64,000 bases of DNA from Bradyrhizobium sp. CCGUVB4N (GCF_024199945.1 NZ_JANADP010000001.1:7192001-7256000), one strand, 5' to 3'. Counted from the stretch's first letter, positions 43,801-53,352 are shown. Notes: generated by a model from the sequence alone, not told the origin. A program made the numbers and translations.

Positions 43801-44149
43801 GCGCGACGTGGCGGGACTGATCCGATCGATTGATCTTTCGGTTAACGCCGCACTTCACCGGGCCCTCTCCGGAGGCAGCGACGAGCAGGGCCGCCTGGCG
43901 GCCGCGCTCGGCGAATGGCGCGAACACGCCACCGCGACGTTCCTGTCCGCCTATCGCGAGGCCATGACCGATCGGCGGCTCTGGCCGCAAGAGAACCATT
44001 CCGCGGAAAGCATGTTAAGGTTTTTCCTGCTTGATCAAGCGTTCGACGAGGTAGAGTACGAGCTGTCCCACCGGCCGGAGGGGCTCAATGCGCCGCTGAC
44101 CGGCCTGCTTCGCATTCTGTCCAGTGCCGAGAGCGAAGCCCATGCCTAA
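40856..44149 (+). CDS. treS: Trehalose synthase fused to maltokinase
   Basis: 1097 residues. The N-terminal trehalose synthase (about 15-560) interconverts maltose and trehalose: nucleophile D218 (GFRLDAIP), acid/base E260 (LLAEANQW), D326 (LRNHDELT). The C-terminal maltokinase (about 580-1097; Mak/Pep2 type) makes maltose-1-phosphate with ATP and carries NIRHHGDFRLGQ and DFDGDPH as kinase catalytic and metal motifs. The fusion channels trehalose to maltose-1-phosphate, the donor for GlgE. It lies 10 bases after glgE and overlaps glgB by eight bases. Confidence 0.95.
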   Translation: MNVLSSVDTKKAEAAEIVDELWYKDAIIYQLHVKAFADSNNDGIGDFAGLTEKLPYLQDLGVTALWLLPFYPSPGRDDGYDIADYGSVNPDFGTMKDFKRFIQEAQKRGLRVITELVVNHTSDQHNWFKRARRSPAGSSARDWYVWSDTDQKYQGTRIIFTDTEKSNWTWDPEAGAFYWHRFFSHQPDLNFDNPRVVSAIIQVMKRWLDAGVDGFRLDAIPYLCEREGTSNENLPETHAIIKRLRQELDAYSKGKLLLAEANQWPEDVQEYFGRGDECHMAYHFPLMPRIYMAIAQEDRFPITDILRQTPDIPASCQWALFLRNHDELTLEMVTDVERDYLWTTYANDPRARINVGIRRRLAPLMDNDRRKIELMNSLLLSFPGTPIIYYGDEIGMGDNIYLGDRNGVRTPMQWSPDRNGGFSRADPARLYAPLIMDPVYGYESVNVEAQSRSLSSQLNATKRLISVRKSTLAFGRGTMTFIRPANRSVLAYVRQYRDEVILCVANLSRAAQATELDLTPWKDRIPQEMLGRTRFPAIGELPYMITLGPYGFYWFQLTERDKSEPVVPRAVPEFETLVVPVNSNWVSLARERGVFERDVLPGFLSRTRWYPEHNPKHIQATLTSAVPFSEIGDNRPWIAFFETTQDDVTTRYVLPMQIEWVRFDRERFNPKALAAVRQGAREGTLLDVATDQIFIGLFLRGLSQNLVVDENNLRLEFKPTSRFAEYTIKEPARIRAVEQSNSTALVDNQYVAKIHRQLESGINPEIEIGCYLTEIARFANAPALLGSVELVEGNSRSAIGVLHAYVENQGDGWTVTTGYLDRYIDEQRLGPVDDMPRVTQEQAPYLHFIAQTGRRLAELHVALAAAKAADLAPEPVSPAHVKRWTSDLKARAERVFDRLADSRDGLREGDRPLIDQLVAVRATLPDHINALLPSDIGGLNIRHHGDFRLGQTLIVKDDIFIIDFDGDPHLALADKRRKLPAARDVAGLIRSIDLSVNAALHRALSGGSDEQGRLAAALGEWREHATATFLSAYREAMTDRRLWPQENHSAESMLRFFLLDQAFDEVEYELSHRPEGLNAPLTGLLRILSSAESEAHA

Positions 44150-46289
44150 ACTGCCAGCCGAAGCCTACGCGATCATCGAGGGCCGCCATTCCGACCCCTT
44201 CCACTATCTCGGGCTGCACCCCGAGGGGGACAAGAGCGTGGTGCGTGCCTTCCTGCCCGAGGCCTCCAATGTCGAGGCCATCGGCGAGCACGGCGAGGTG
44301 GCAAAGCTCGATCGGGTCCACGATTCAGGCCTGTTCATCGGCGCCCTGCCCAACGGCTCCAGACACTACCAGCTCCGCGCCAAATTCGGCGACAACGTCG
44401 TCGAGTTCGAGGATGCCTACCGCTTCCCGCCGATCCTGACCGATTTCGACCTCTATCTGCTCGGCGAAGGCACCCATCAGCGCATCTACGACAAGCTCGG
44501 CGCGCATCCGATGCGGCTCGAAGGCATCGACGGCATCGGCTTCGTCGTGCTGGCGCCGAATGCGCGACGCGTCTCCGTGGTCGGTGACTTCAATTTCTGG
44601 GACGGGCGGCGTCATCCCATGCGGGTGCGCGGCGCCGGCTATTGGGAATTGTTCATCCCGAACGCCAGGGCCGGCGACCATTACAAATTCGAGATCATCG
44701 GACCACACGGCCATCTGCTGCCGCTGAAATCCGATCCCTTGGCGTTTGCGAGCGAGGTACGGCCGAAGACGGCTTCGATCGTGTTCGACGAAGCGCACCT
44801 GCCGCGGCCACGTCCTGCGCCCGACGGCATCAACGCGCTGTCGGCGCCGATGTCGATCTACGAGGTCCATCTCGGCTCGTGGCGGCGCAAGAACGGCGAC
44901 GAGTGGCTGACCTATCGCGAGTTGGCCGAGCAGCTGCCGGCCTACGCCCGCGACATGGGCTTCACCCATCTCGAATTCCTGCCCGTGAGCGAACACCCGT
45001 TCGACGGCTCATGGGGCTATCAGCCGACCGGCCTCTATGCGCCGACCAGCCGCTTCGGTACGCCGGAGGATTTCGCCGCGCTCATCGACGCCTGCCATCG
45101 CGAGGGCATCGCCGTGTTGCTCGACTGGGTGCCCGGCCATTTCCCGGATGATCCGCACGGGCTCGGCAGCTTTGACGGCACCTCGCTCTACGAGCACGCC
45201 AATCCGCTGCAGGGCCGCCACCTCGATTGGGGCACGCTGATCTACAATTACGGCCGCACCGAAGTGACGAACTTCCTGGTGTCGAACGCGCTGTTCTGGC
45301 TGGAGCGCTACGCCATCGACGGCCTGCGCGTCGATGCGGTGGCGTCGATGCTCTATCTCGACTACAGCCGCCCGCCCGGCGCCTGGATTCCGAACCAGTA
45401 TGGCGGCCGCGAGAACATCGAGGCCATCAACTTTCTGCGCCGCTTCAACACGGAATTGTTCGCCCGCTTCCCGCAGGCGACCACGGCCGCCGAAGAATCC
45501 ACCGCATGGCCGCAGGTCTCGCGCCCGGTCGAGTTCGGCGGGCTCGGCTTCGGCTACAAGTGGAACATGGGCTGGATGCACGACACGCTGAATTACATCA
45601 GCAAGGATCCGATCCACCGCAAACATCATCACGGCGAGATCCTGTTCGGCCTGCACTACGCGTTCTCCGAGAATTTCATCCTGCCGCTGTCGCATGACGA
45701 GGTGGTGCACGGAAAGCGCTCGCTGCTCGGCCGCATGCCCGGCGACGAATGGCAGCGCTTCGCGAATCTGCGCGCCTATTACAGCTTCATGTTCGGTCAT
45801 CCCGGCAAGAAGCTGCTGTTCATGGGGGCCGAGATCGCGCAGAGCCGCGAGTGGAATCACGACCAGTCGCTCGACTGGCACCTGCTCGAATACAAATATC
45901 ACTCGGGCATCCAGGCGCTGATCCGCGATCTCAACCGGCTCTATCGCGCCGTGCCGGCGCTGCACCAGATGGATTGCGACCAGGCCGGCTTCGAATGGCT
46001 GATCACGGATGACGCCAACCGCAACGTGTTCGCCTGGCTGCGCAAGGGATTCGACGAGCACGCGCGGTGCCTGGTGATCGTCAACTTCTCACCCAACGTC
46101 TACCGCAACTACCGCGTTCGCGTGCCCTTCGCCGGCAAGTGGAAAGAGGTGTTCAATTCGGACTCCGCCCATTATGGCGGCACCAATGTCGGGAACATCG
46201 GCGAGGTCCAGACCGTTGACGGCAAGGCGCCCGAGCTCCGCCTCACCATTCCGCCGCTCGCCGCGATCTTCCTCGTTCCGGAAAGCTGA
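44142..46289 (+). CDS. glgB: 1,4-alpha-glucan branching enzyme
   Basis: 715 residues. It makes alpha-1,6 branches. It has two N-terminal CBM48-like domains, then a GH13 barrel. D398 (GLRVDAVASM), E451 (AAEESTAWPQ) and D519 (LSHDEVVHGK) match the catalytic triad with the E. coli spacing. The ATG at 44142 overlaps the end of treS by eight bases; a GTG at 44124 is possible but would extend further into treS. Confidence 0.97.
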   Translation: MPKLPAEAYAIIEGRHSDPFHYLGLHPEGDKSVVRAFLPEASNVEAIGEHGEVAKLDRVHDSGLFIGALPNGSRHYQLRAKFGDNVVEFEDAYRFPPILTDFDLYLLGEGTHQRIYDKLGAHPMRLEGIDGIGFVVLAPNARRVSVVGDFNFWDGRRHPMRVRGAGYWELFIPNARAGDHYKFEIIGPHGHLLPLKSDPLAFASEVRPKTASIVFDEAHLPRPRPAPDGINALSAPMSIYEVHLGSWRRKNGDEWLTYRELAEQLPAYARDMGFTHLEFLPVSEHPFDGSWGYQPTGLYAPTSRFGTPEDFAALIDACHREGIAVLLDWVPGHFPDDPHGLGSFDGTSLYEHANPLQGRHLDWGTLIYNYGRTEVTNFLVSNALFWLERYAIDGLRVDAVASMLYLDYSRPPGAWIPNQYGGRENIEAINFLRRFNTELFARFPQATTAAEESTAWPQVSRPVEFGGLGFGYKWNMGWMHDTLNYISKDPIHRKHHHGEILFGLHYAFSENFILPLSHDEVVHGKRSLLGRMPGDEWQRFANLRAYYSFMFGHPGKKLLFMGAEIAQSREWNHDQSLDWHLLEYKYHSGIQALIRDLNRLYRAVPALHQMDCDQAGFEWLITDDANRNVFAWLRKGFDEHARCLVIVNFSPNVYRNYRVRVPFAGKWKEVFNSDSAHYGGTNVGNIGEVQTVDGKAPELRLTIPPLAAIFLVPES

Positions 46290-46292
46290 CAC

Positions 46293-48371
46293 ATGCGCCT
46301 GACTGCTGGATCGCCCGCACGCCTCGGTGCAAGCTGGGACGGACGCGGCACCAATTTTGCGCTGTTTTCCGCCAACGCGCAGAAGGTCGAGCTGTGTCTG
46401 TTCGACAGCCAGGGCCGGCGCGAGCTCGAACGGATCGAGCTGCCGGAGCGCACCGAGGACGTCTGGCACGGCTATCTCAACGACGTCTCGCCGGGCCAGC
46501 TCTACGGCTATCGCGTGCACGGCCCCTACGAGCCCGAGCACGGCCACCGCTTCAACGCCAACAAGCTGCTGCTCGATCCCTACGCCAAGCGGCTCTCGGG
46601 GCGGCTCGTCTGGAGTGACGCGCATTTCGCCTACCGTACCGGCTCGGCGCGCGAGGATCTGTCGTTCGATCGGCGCGACAATGCGCGCGGCATGCCCAAG
46701 GGTGTCGTCGTCGACGAGACCTTCAACTGGGGCCGCCGCGAGATCCGGCCCAACATCCCCTGGGAAGACACCATCATCTACGAGGCTCACGTCAAGGGAC
46801 TGACGCAGAAGCGCGACGACGTGCCGCCGAATTTGCGCGGCACCTATGGCGGCCTGTCCTCTCCGGCGATGATCGAGCATCTGAAGAAGCTCGGCGTCAC
46901 CACGGTCGAGCTGCTGCCGATCCATGCCTTCGTCGACGACCGCGTGCTGGTGGAGAAGAAGCTCGCCAATTACTGGGGCTACAATACGCTGTCCTTCTTT
47001 GCGCCGGAGCAGCGCTATGCCCAGGACAACGCGCTCGATTCCTTCCGCACCACTGTGGCGCGGCTGCACGATGCCGGCATCGAGGTGATGCTCGACGTCG
47101 TCTACAACCATACCGCCGAAGGCAATCATCTCGGCCCGACGCTGTGCTATCGCGGCATCGACAATGCCTCCTACTACTGGCTGAACCGCGAGAACCCGCG
47201 CTATTACGACGACTTCACCGGCTGCGGCTCGTCGGTCAACCTCACTCATCCGCGCGTGCTGCAGATGGTGATGGATTCACTGCGCTACTGGGTCGAGGTC
47301 TGCCATGTCGACGGCTTCCGCTTCGACCTCGCCACGACGCTCGCGCGCGGGCCGAACGGCTATGATCGCGGCATCTCGTTCCTCACCGCGATCCGGCAGG
47401 ACCCGGTGCTCGCGACCGTCAAGCTCGTTGCCGAACCCTGGGACCTCGGCCTCGGCGGCTACCAGGTCGGCGCCTTCCCCTCGCAATGGTCGGAGTGGAA
47501 CGACCGCTATCGCAGCGCCATGCGCCGCTACTGGAGCGGAGAAGGCAGCCTGATCGGCGACATCTCCAGCCGCATGACGGCGTCCTCCGACCTGTTCAAC
47601 CATGACGGACGGCGCCCCCGTGCCAGCATCAACCACATCACCGTGCATGATGGTTTCACGCTGGCCGACCTCTTCAGCTACAACGAGAAGCACAACGAGG
47701 CCAACGGCGAGGACAACCGCGACGGCTCCAACGACAACCACAGCAACAATTGCGGCGTCGAAGGCCCGACCGACGATCCCAATATCCTCAGCCTGCGGCG
47801 GCAGCTGCGCAAGAATGTGCTGGCCTGCCTGATGCTGGCGCAGGGCATTCCCCTGATCCTCGCCGGCGACGAGGTCGGCAATACGCAATCCGGCAACAAC
47901 AACGCCTATTGCCAGGACAACGAGGTCGGCTGGGTCGGCTGGGACAATCTCGGCAAGGACGGCGACGACATGGTCGATTTCGTCGCCGATCTCGCCGGCA
48001 TCCGCCAGAAGTTCTCGCAGCTGCGCAGCCATCGCTGGCTCGATGGCCGGCCCAAGGACGGCATCTCCTACGGCGCGCTGTGGCTGACGCCCGCGGGCGA
48101 CGAGATGACGGAGAGCGACTGGACATTTCCCGATGGCCGGTTTCTCTCTTATGTGATGGGTCCGATGGAACCGGGCAGCGCGGCGATCTTTATCGTACTG
48201 AACGCCGCCCCCGAAGAGATCGCATTCAAATTGCCAAAAATGCCCGAATACAAAAGCTGGCAGCAGATCCTGAACACGACGGATGCCAAGCTGAACAGCA
48301 TTGATTTCCTGCCCGGAAGCGACAGCAAGGCGCCGCCGCGCTCCGTGCTCGCCTTCGCGGGGGCGCTATGA
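46293..48371 (+). CDS. glgX: Glycogen debranching enzyme GlgX
   Basis: 692 residues. It hydrolyses alpha-1,6 linkages of limit-dextrin-like branches. It opens with a CBM48 domain (GASWDGRGTNFALFSANA), and the GH13 core has nucleophile D345 (DGFRFDLATTLA), acid/base E381 (LVAEPWDLG) and HDGFTLADLFSYNEKHNEANGE. It starts three bases after glgB and overlaps the treZ start (ATGA). Confidence 0.96.
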   Translation: MRLTAGSPARLGASWDGRGTNFALFSANAQKVELCLFDSQGRRELERIELPERTEDVWHGYLNDVSPGQLYGYRVHGPYEPEHGHRFNANKLLLDPYAKRLSGRLVWSDAHFAYRTGSAREDLSFDRRDNARGMPKGVVVDETFNWGRREIRPNIPWEDTIIYEAHVKGLTQKRDDVPPNLRGTYGGLSSPAMIEHLKKLGVTTVELLPIHAFVDDRVLVEKKLANYWGYNTLSFFAPEQRYAQDNALDSFRTTVARLHDAGIEVMLDVVYNHTAEGNHLGPTLCYRGIDNASYYWLNRENPRYYDDFTGCGSSVNLTHPRVLQMVMDSLRYWVEVCHVDGFRFDLATTLARGPNGYDRGISFLTAIRQDPVLATVKLVAEPWDLGLGGYQVGAFPSQWSEWNDRYRSAMRRYWSGEGSLIGDISSRMTASSDLFNHDGRRPRASINHITVHDGFTLADLFSYNEKHNEANGEDNRDGSNDNHSNNCGVEGPTDDPNILSLRRQLRKNVLACLMLAQGIPLILAGDEVGNTQSGNNNAYCQDNEVGWVGWDNLGKDGDDMVDFVADLAGIRQKFSQLRSHRWLDGRPKDGISYGALWLTPAGDEMTESDWTFPDGRFLSYVMGPMEPGSAAIFIVLNAAPEEIAFKLPKMPEYKSWQQILNTTDAKLNSIDFLPGSDSKAPPRSVLAFAGAL

Positions 48372-50122
48372 GGCCATCCTTCGGGGCGAAGCCGACCAGG
48401 GACGGCGTCTCGTTTCGTTTGTGGGCGCCCGGCGCGCGTCGGGTCGATCTCTTGCTCGATCGACGACACGCCATGCAGCGCCGGCAGGATGGCTGGTATG
48501 TCGCCGAGATCGCCGGCTTGCCGGTCGGAAGCACCTACAAGTTCAGGATCGACGACGAGATCGACGTGCCTGATCCCGCATCCGCCTTCCAGCCGGAGGA
48601 CGTGTTCGGCCCGAGCGAAGTAATCGACCACGATTCCTTCGCGTGGCGCGCCAGAGATTGGCGCGGCCGCCCCTGGGAAGAGACCGTGCTGATCGAGACC
48701 CATGTCGGCACCTTCACGACCGATGGCACCTACCGCGCCATGATCGGCAAGCTCGATCATCTCACAGCTACCGGCATCACCGCGCTCGAGCTCATGCCGC
48801 TGGCCGATTTCGCCGGCGGCCGCGGCTGGGGCTATGACGGCGTGCTGTGGTATGCGCCCGACAGCGCCTATGGTCGGCCCGAACAACTGAAGGCGCTGAT
48901 CGACGAAGCCCATCTGCGCGGGCTGATGGTGTTTCTCGACGTCGTCTACAATCATTTCGGGCCCGAAGGGAATTATCTCGGCCGCTACGCACCGACCTTC
49001 TTCACCGACGCGCACACGCCCTGGGGCAGCGCGATCGATTATCGCGTGCCGCAGGTGCGAGCGTTCGCGATCGAGAATGCGTTGTCCTGGCTCAGCGACT
49101 ACCGTTTCGACGGGTTGAGGCTGGACGCTGCCAACCACATCATGGCGATCCCCGGCGAGCAGTCGATGCTGCACGACCTCAGCGCTGCCGTAGGCGAGCT
49201 CGCCAAGGCCACCGGGCGGCACATTCATCTGGTGCTGGAGAACGGCGACAACCGCGCCAGCCTGCTCGATGCGGCGCAGGAGCCGCCGAACGGCAAATAT
49301 CGCGCGCAGTGGAACGATGATTATCACCACGCCTGGCATGTGATGCTGACCGGCGAGCTCGCCGGCTATTACGCGGACTATCAGACGCCGCGCATGGATC
49401 TGGCCCGCGCGCTCGCCTCGGGCTTCGTCTATCAGGGCGAGATCTCGGAATTCTGGGGCAAGAAGCCACGCGGCGAGGCCAGCGGCGAGCTGCCGCCGGC
49501 GACCTTCGTCAACTTCCTGCAGAACCACGACCAGATCGGCAACCGCCCGCTCGGCGACCGGCTGGAAAGCCTGGCACCGCCGCGGCAGATCGAGGCCGCA
49601 CTCGCGGTGACGCTGCTGGCGCCGATGGTGCCAATGCTGTTCCAGGGCGAGGAATGGGGCTCGACCGTGCCCTTCCCGTTCTTCTGCGATTTCCAGGGCG
49701 GCCTTGCCGACGCCGTGCGCAGCGGGCGCAAGCAGGAATATGCCTGGGCCTACGACAAATACGGCGACGAGGTGCCCGATCCGCTCGATCCCGCCACGCC
49801 GCAATCGGCTGTGCTCGACTGGACCGGCCGCACGCCGGCGCAGGATGCGCGGCTGGCGCTGGTGCGTGAGCTGCTCACGCTTCGGAGCAAGGAGATTATG
49901 CCGCGCCTGAAGGGCGCGCGCTTCGGCGATGCCGAGGCGGCCGATAATGGCCTGCTCACCGCGCATTGGCGCATGGGTGACGGGACGACGCTGCGCCTGA
50001 CGGCCAATCTGTCGGACAAGGACATCATTTATTCCAACGGACATGCAGGCGCGCCGCTCTGGGGCACCGCAAGTGACAATCGGCTCACGCCGTGGTCGGT
50101 GCTCTGGCATCTCGGAGGTTGA
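48368..50122 (+). CDS. treZ: Malto-oligosyltrehalose trehalohydrolase
   Basis: 584 residues of GH13_10. It releases trehalose from maltooligosyltrehalose made by TreY. Nucleophile D253 (GLRLDAANH), acid/base E291 (LVLENGDN), and FLQNHDQIGNRPLGDRL with the third Asp. A CBM48-like N-terminus is present. It overlaps glgX by four bases, and treY follows two bases after its stop behind a GGAGG ribosome site (50115-50118). Confidence 0.97.
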   Translation: MRPSFGAKPTRDGVSFRLWAPGARRVDLLLDRRHAMQRRQDGWYVAEIAGLPVGSTYKFRIDDEIDVPDPASAFQPEDVFGPSEVIDHDSFAWRARDWRGRPWEETVLIETHVGTFTTDGTYRAMIGKLDHLTATGITALELMPLADFAGGRGWGYDGVLWYAPDSAYGRPEQLKALIDEAHLRGLMVFLDVVYNHFGPEGNYLGRYAPTFFTDAHTPWGSAIDYRVPQVRAFAIENALSWLSDYRFDGLRLDAANHIMAIPGEQSMLHDLSAAVGELAKATGRHIHLVLENGDNRASLLDAAQEPPNGKYRAQWNDDYHHAWHVMLTGELAGYYADYQTPRMDLARALASGFVYQGEISEFWGKKPRGEASGELPPATFVNFLQNHDQIGNRPLGDRLESLAPPRQIEAALAVTLLAPMVPMLFQGEEWGSTVPFPFFCDFQGGLADAVRSGRKQEYAWAYDKYGDEVPDPLDPATPQSAVLDWTGRTPAQDARLALVRELLTLRSKEIMPRLKGARFGDAEAADNGLLTAHWRMGDGTTLRLTANLSDKDIIYSNGHAGAPLWGTASDNRLTPWSVLWHLGG

Positions 50123-50123
50123 T

Positions 50124-52910
50124 ATGCCGTCCGCGATTCCTCTCGCGACTTACCGGCTTCAGCTCACCGCGGATTTCGACTTCGACAAAGCCGCCGCGGT
50201 GGTGCCTTATCTGAAGGCGCTGGGGATCACGCATCTCTACGCCTCGCCGGTGATGAAGGCGCGCAAGGGCTCGACCCACGGCTACGACACCGTCGATCAC
50301 AGCCAGTTCAATCCAGAGCTCGGCGGCGAGGCCGGCTTTGCACGGCTGAGCGAAGCGCTTAGAGAGAACGATCTCGGCCTCATCATCGACTTCGTGCCGA
50401 ACCATGTCGGCGTGCACTTTGCCGACAATCCCTGGTGGCTCGACGTGCTGGAGTGGGGCCAGACCTCACCGCACGCGGTCGCCTTCGATATCGACTGGGA
50501 CCTGCTGCCGCACCGCGCCCGCGGCGGCGTGCTGCTGCCGATCCTCGGCTCGCCCTATGGCGAAGCGCTCGAGCGCGGCGAGATCGAGCTGCGCTACGAC
50601 GCGGACGAAGGCAGTTTTTCGGCCTGGTACTTCGAACATCGCCTGCCGATCGCGCCGGAGCGCTATGGCGAAATGCTGCGCGTGATCGTGAAGGAAGCGG
50701 ACGCCGCCGACACCGTCGCCGGCAAACGCCTGCTTTCACTTGCCGCCCGCTACACGGGCCTGCGCCGGCCGAACCGCAAGGAGGCACCCGGCTTCAAGGC
50801 CGAGCTGAAGGAGATCGCAGGCGGCGCCGACATCATCACCCATGGCCTCGCCGCCTATCGCGCCGCCAAGGATCGCCCGGCGCAGACGCTGGCGCTGCAT
50901 CATCTGCTGGAGCGGCAGCACTACAAGCTCGGCCACTGGCGGCTTGCCTCCAGCGACATCAACTATCGCCGCTTCTTCGACGTCAACGGGCTCGCAGGTC
51001 TGCGCGTCGAGGATCCGAGCACGTTTGCCGCCACGCACCGGCTGGTGAAGCAAGTCGTCGCCGAGGGCAAGCTGCAGGGCATCCGCCTCGATCACATCGA
51101 CGGCCTGCGCGATCCCGCGCAATATTGTCAGCGGCTGCGGCGGCTGGTGCGCGACGCGCAAGGCGCAACGAAGCCGTTCTACACGGTGATCGAAAAGATC
51201 CTGTGCGAGCACGAAAAGCTGCCGCACTTCGCCGGCGTTCAGGGCACCACCGGCTACGAATGGATGAACGCCATCACCCAGGTGCTGATCGACGCCAAAG
51301 GGTTGGAGGCGCTGGACGAGACCTGGCGGCAGATCAGCAACCGGTCGCCGCGGCTCGCGCCTTACGTCAAGGACGCCAAAAGGCGCGTGCTGGAGACGCT
51401 GCTGACCAGCGAATTCACCGTGCTGACGCGGCTGCTCGCGCGTATCGCCAACGGGCATTACTCGACCCGCGACTTCTCCGCCGACAGCCTGCGGCAGGCG
51501 CTGGAACTGTACGTGCTGCACTTCCCGGTCTATCGCACATACCTGACGCATAGCGGCCCGACTGCGCTCGACCGAAAACTGATCGACGACACCATCGAGC
51601 GCGCCCGCGCTGAATGGTTCGCTGCCGACGACGGCATTTTCGACTTCTTGCGCGATGCGCTGACGATGGACCTGCTCAAACCAGGCCGCCCGCCGCACAG
51701 CGCCCCGCGCGTGCGCCGCTTCGCGCTGAAGGTGCAGCAGTTCACCGGGCCGATGATGGCGAAATCGCTGGAGGACACGGCGTTCTATCAATTCCACCGG
51801 CTGCTGGCGCTGAACGAGGTCGGTGGCGATCCCGCCAGCCAAGGCCTCACCATTGCCGCCTTCCACGAGGCGATGCGGGCCCGCGCCAGGGAATGGCCGC
51901 AAGGGATGACGGCAACGGCCACCCACGACACCAAGCGCGGCGAGGATGCACGTGCGCGGATCGCGACGTTGAGCGAAATTCCCGGCGAATGGACCAGCGC
52001 AGTGGCGCGGTGGAAGGTGCTGAACGCGCCGCACCTTGCGCTCCACGGCAATCTGCGCGCGCCCTCGGCAACCTTCGAATACATGCTCTACCAGACTCTG
52101 CTCGGCGCGTGGCCGCTCCAAGGGCCGGCCGATGCCGACTTCGTCGAGCGCATCCAGGCCTATGCGCTCAAGGCGGCGCGCGAGGGCAAGGAAGAGACGA
52201 GCTGGCTCAATCCGCATGAAACCTACGAGGACGGCGTAAAGGGCTTCATCGAGAAGATCCTGGATCCTGCGCTGTCCGGCGAATTCCTGGAGGCGCTCCG
52301 GACCCTCGCCCGCCGCGTCGCGCTGCTCGGCGCGCTGAACTCGTTGAGCCAGCTGACGCTCAAGGCGACGCTGCCGGGCGTGCCCGATTTCTATCAGGGC
52401 ACCGAATACTGGGACCTGTCGCTGGTCGACCCGGACAACCGCCGCCCGGTGGATTTTGCCTCGCGCCAGGCGGCGCTGGCGTCGATGGAAACGCCGGACT
52501 GGGGTGGCCTGATCAAGACCTGGCCGGACGGGCAGCTCAAGCTGGCCTGGACGCGACACCTGCTCAAGCTGCGCAACGAACTCGCCGACGTCTTCGCCCA
52601 GGGAGATTATCAGCCGCTCGACGTCCGCGGCACACACGCAGACCATGTCATCGCGTATGCCCGCACCCGTGGCCGCGCTGCGGCGATCGTTGTGGTCGGG
52701 CGGCAATTCGCGCCCTTCACGCAAGCGGGGCGGGCGTGGCCCGCGCTGGAGGGCCTTGACGCGACCGTCGACATCAGCGGCTACACCGCGCCGGGTCTTG
52801 CGGGCAACGAATGGCCGCTCGCGCAAGCTTTCCGGGATCTTCCCGCGGCGGTCATCGCGGGCCGCGCGGCAAGCGCCATCAGGCATGCGCGGAAAGCCGC
52901 GCGCGCCTGA
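50124..52910 (+). CDS. treY: Malto-oligosyltrehalose synthase
   Basis: 928 residues of GH13_26. It converts the reducing end of maltooligosaccharides to a trehalose unit. Seen: YRLQLTADFDFDKAAAVVPYL at the start, D323 in GIRLDHIDGL, the Glu in YTVIEKILCEHEKLP, and TATHDTKRGEDARARI. The ATG at 50124 lies two bases after the treZ stop with a clear GGAGG, so upstream in-frame extension is rejected. It ends the six-gene operon three bases before the convergent gene at 52914. Confidence 0.97.
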   Translation: MPSAIPLATYRLQLTADFDFDKAAAVVPYLKALGITHLYASPVMKARKGSTHGYDTVDHSQFNPELGGEAGFARLSEALRENDLGLIIDFVPNHVGVHFADNPWWLDVLEWGQTSPHAVAFDIDWDLLPHRARGGVLLPILGSPYGEALERGEIELRYDADEGSFSAWYFEHRLPIAPERYGEMLRVIVKEADAADTVAGKRLLSLAARYTGLRRPNRKEAPGFKAELKEIAGGADIITHGLAAYRAAKDRPAQTLALHHLLERQHYKLGHWRLASSDINYRRFFDVNGLAGLRVEDPSTFAATHRLVKQVVAEGKLQGIRLDHIDGLRDPAQYCQRLRRLVRDAQGATKPFYTVIEKILCEHEKLPHFAGVQGTTGYEWMNAITQVLIDAKGLEALDETWRQISNRSPRLAPYVKDAKRRVLETLLTSEFTVLTRLLARIANGHYSTRDFSADSLRQALELYVLHFPVYRTYLTHSGPTALDRKLIDDTIERARAEWFAADDGIFDFLRDALTMDLLKPGRPPHSAPRVRRFALKVQQFTGPMMAKSLEDTAFYQFHRLLALNEVGGDPASQGLTIAAFHEAMRARAREWPQGMTATATHDTKRGEDARARIATLSEIPGEWTSAVARWKVLNAPHLALHGNLRAPSATFEYMLYQTLLGAWPLQGPADADFVERIQAYALKAAREGKEETSWLNPHETYEDGVKGFIEKILDPALSGEFLEALRTLARRVALLGALNSLSQLTLKATLPGVPDFYQGTEYWDLSLVDPDNRRPVDFASRQAALASMETPDWGGLIKTWPDGQLKLAWTRHLLKLRNELADVFAQGDYQPLDVRGTHADHVIAYARTRGRAAAIVVVGRQFAPFTQAGRAWPALEGLDATVDISGYTAPGLAGNEWPLAQAFRDLPAAVIAGRAASAIRHARKAARA

Positions 52911-52913
52911 CGC

Positions 52914-53231
52914 CTATTTTCCCTCGTCCTTGGTCAGCAGCAATTGTCCGCGCTTACGGATGGTCGCCTGCGCCATCTCGGCAAAGCGCTGCAGCAGCCA
53001 CGGCAACACCACCTGAACCTTGACGTGATCGTCGGCAACGTCGACCTGGCCGCTCGCGATCTGCCCGAGCGCGCGGATGCGGAAATTCATGCTATCGCCG
53101 CTCCAGCGCTCCTCTTCGACCTGCATCACGGGAATGCTCGCCGCGGCGCGGCCAAGCCCGGTCTTGAGCCGGCGCACGGCTTCCTCGCGGCCGAGACGAT
53201 GCGGAATGGAGACGACAAGCGGTTCTGACAT
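52914..53231 (-). CDS. Polyhydroxyalkanoic acid system family protein
   Basis: 105 residues. LVVSIPHRLGREEAVRRLKTGL, then VDVADDHVKVQVVLPWLLQRFA, match the small PHA granule-region family (PHA_gran_rgn). It is a short protein often near polyhydroxyalkanoate or stress genes, with no known activity. Its coding sequence ends three bases from treY, leaving no intergenic terminator. Confidence 0.88.
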   Translation of the reverse strand: MSEPLVVSIPHRLGREEAVRRLKTGLGRAAASIPVMQVEEERWSGDSMNFRIRALGQIASGQVDVADDHVKVQVVLPWLLQRFAEMAQATIRKRGQLLLTKDEGK

Positions 53232-53327
53232 GGCCCTGCCCTGTAGTGGCTGATCCTCACATAGTCATGTCGGCCGGAGGGTCAAAGGTTCCATGCAAGT
53301 CGGGACCTGTCGACCCGTTTCAAATCC

Positions 53328-53352
53328 GGAACTTTAAAACCTGCGGCAAGTT
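53328..53352 (+). promoter_or_regulatory. EcfG-like promoter upstream of DUF3309 gene
   Basis: GGAAC (53328-53332) and AGTT (53349-53352), separated by 16 bases, lie 61 bases before the ATG at 53413. One mismatch to the CGTT consensus. The following AGGAGA near 53400 provides the ribosome binding site. Confidence 0.45.
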
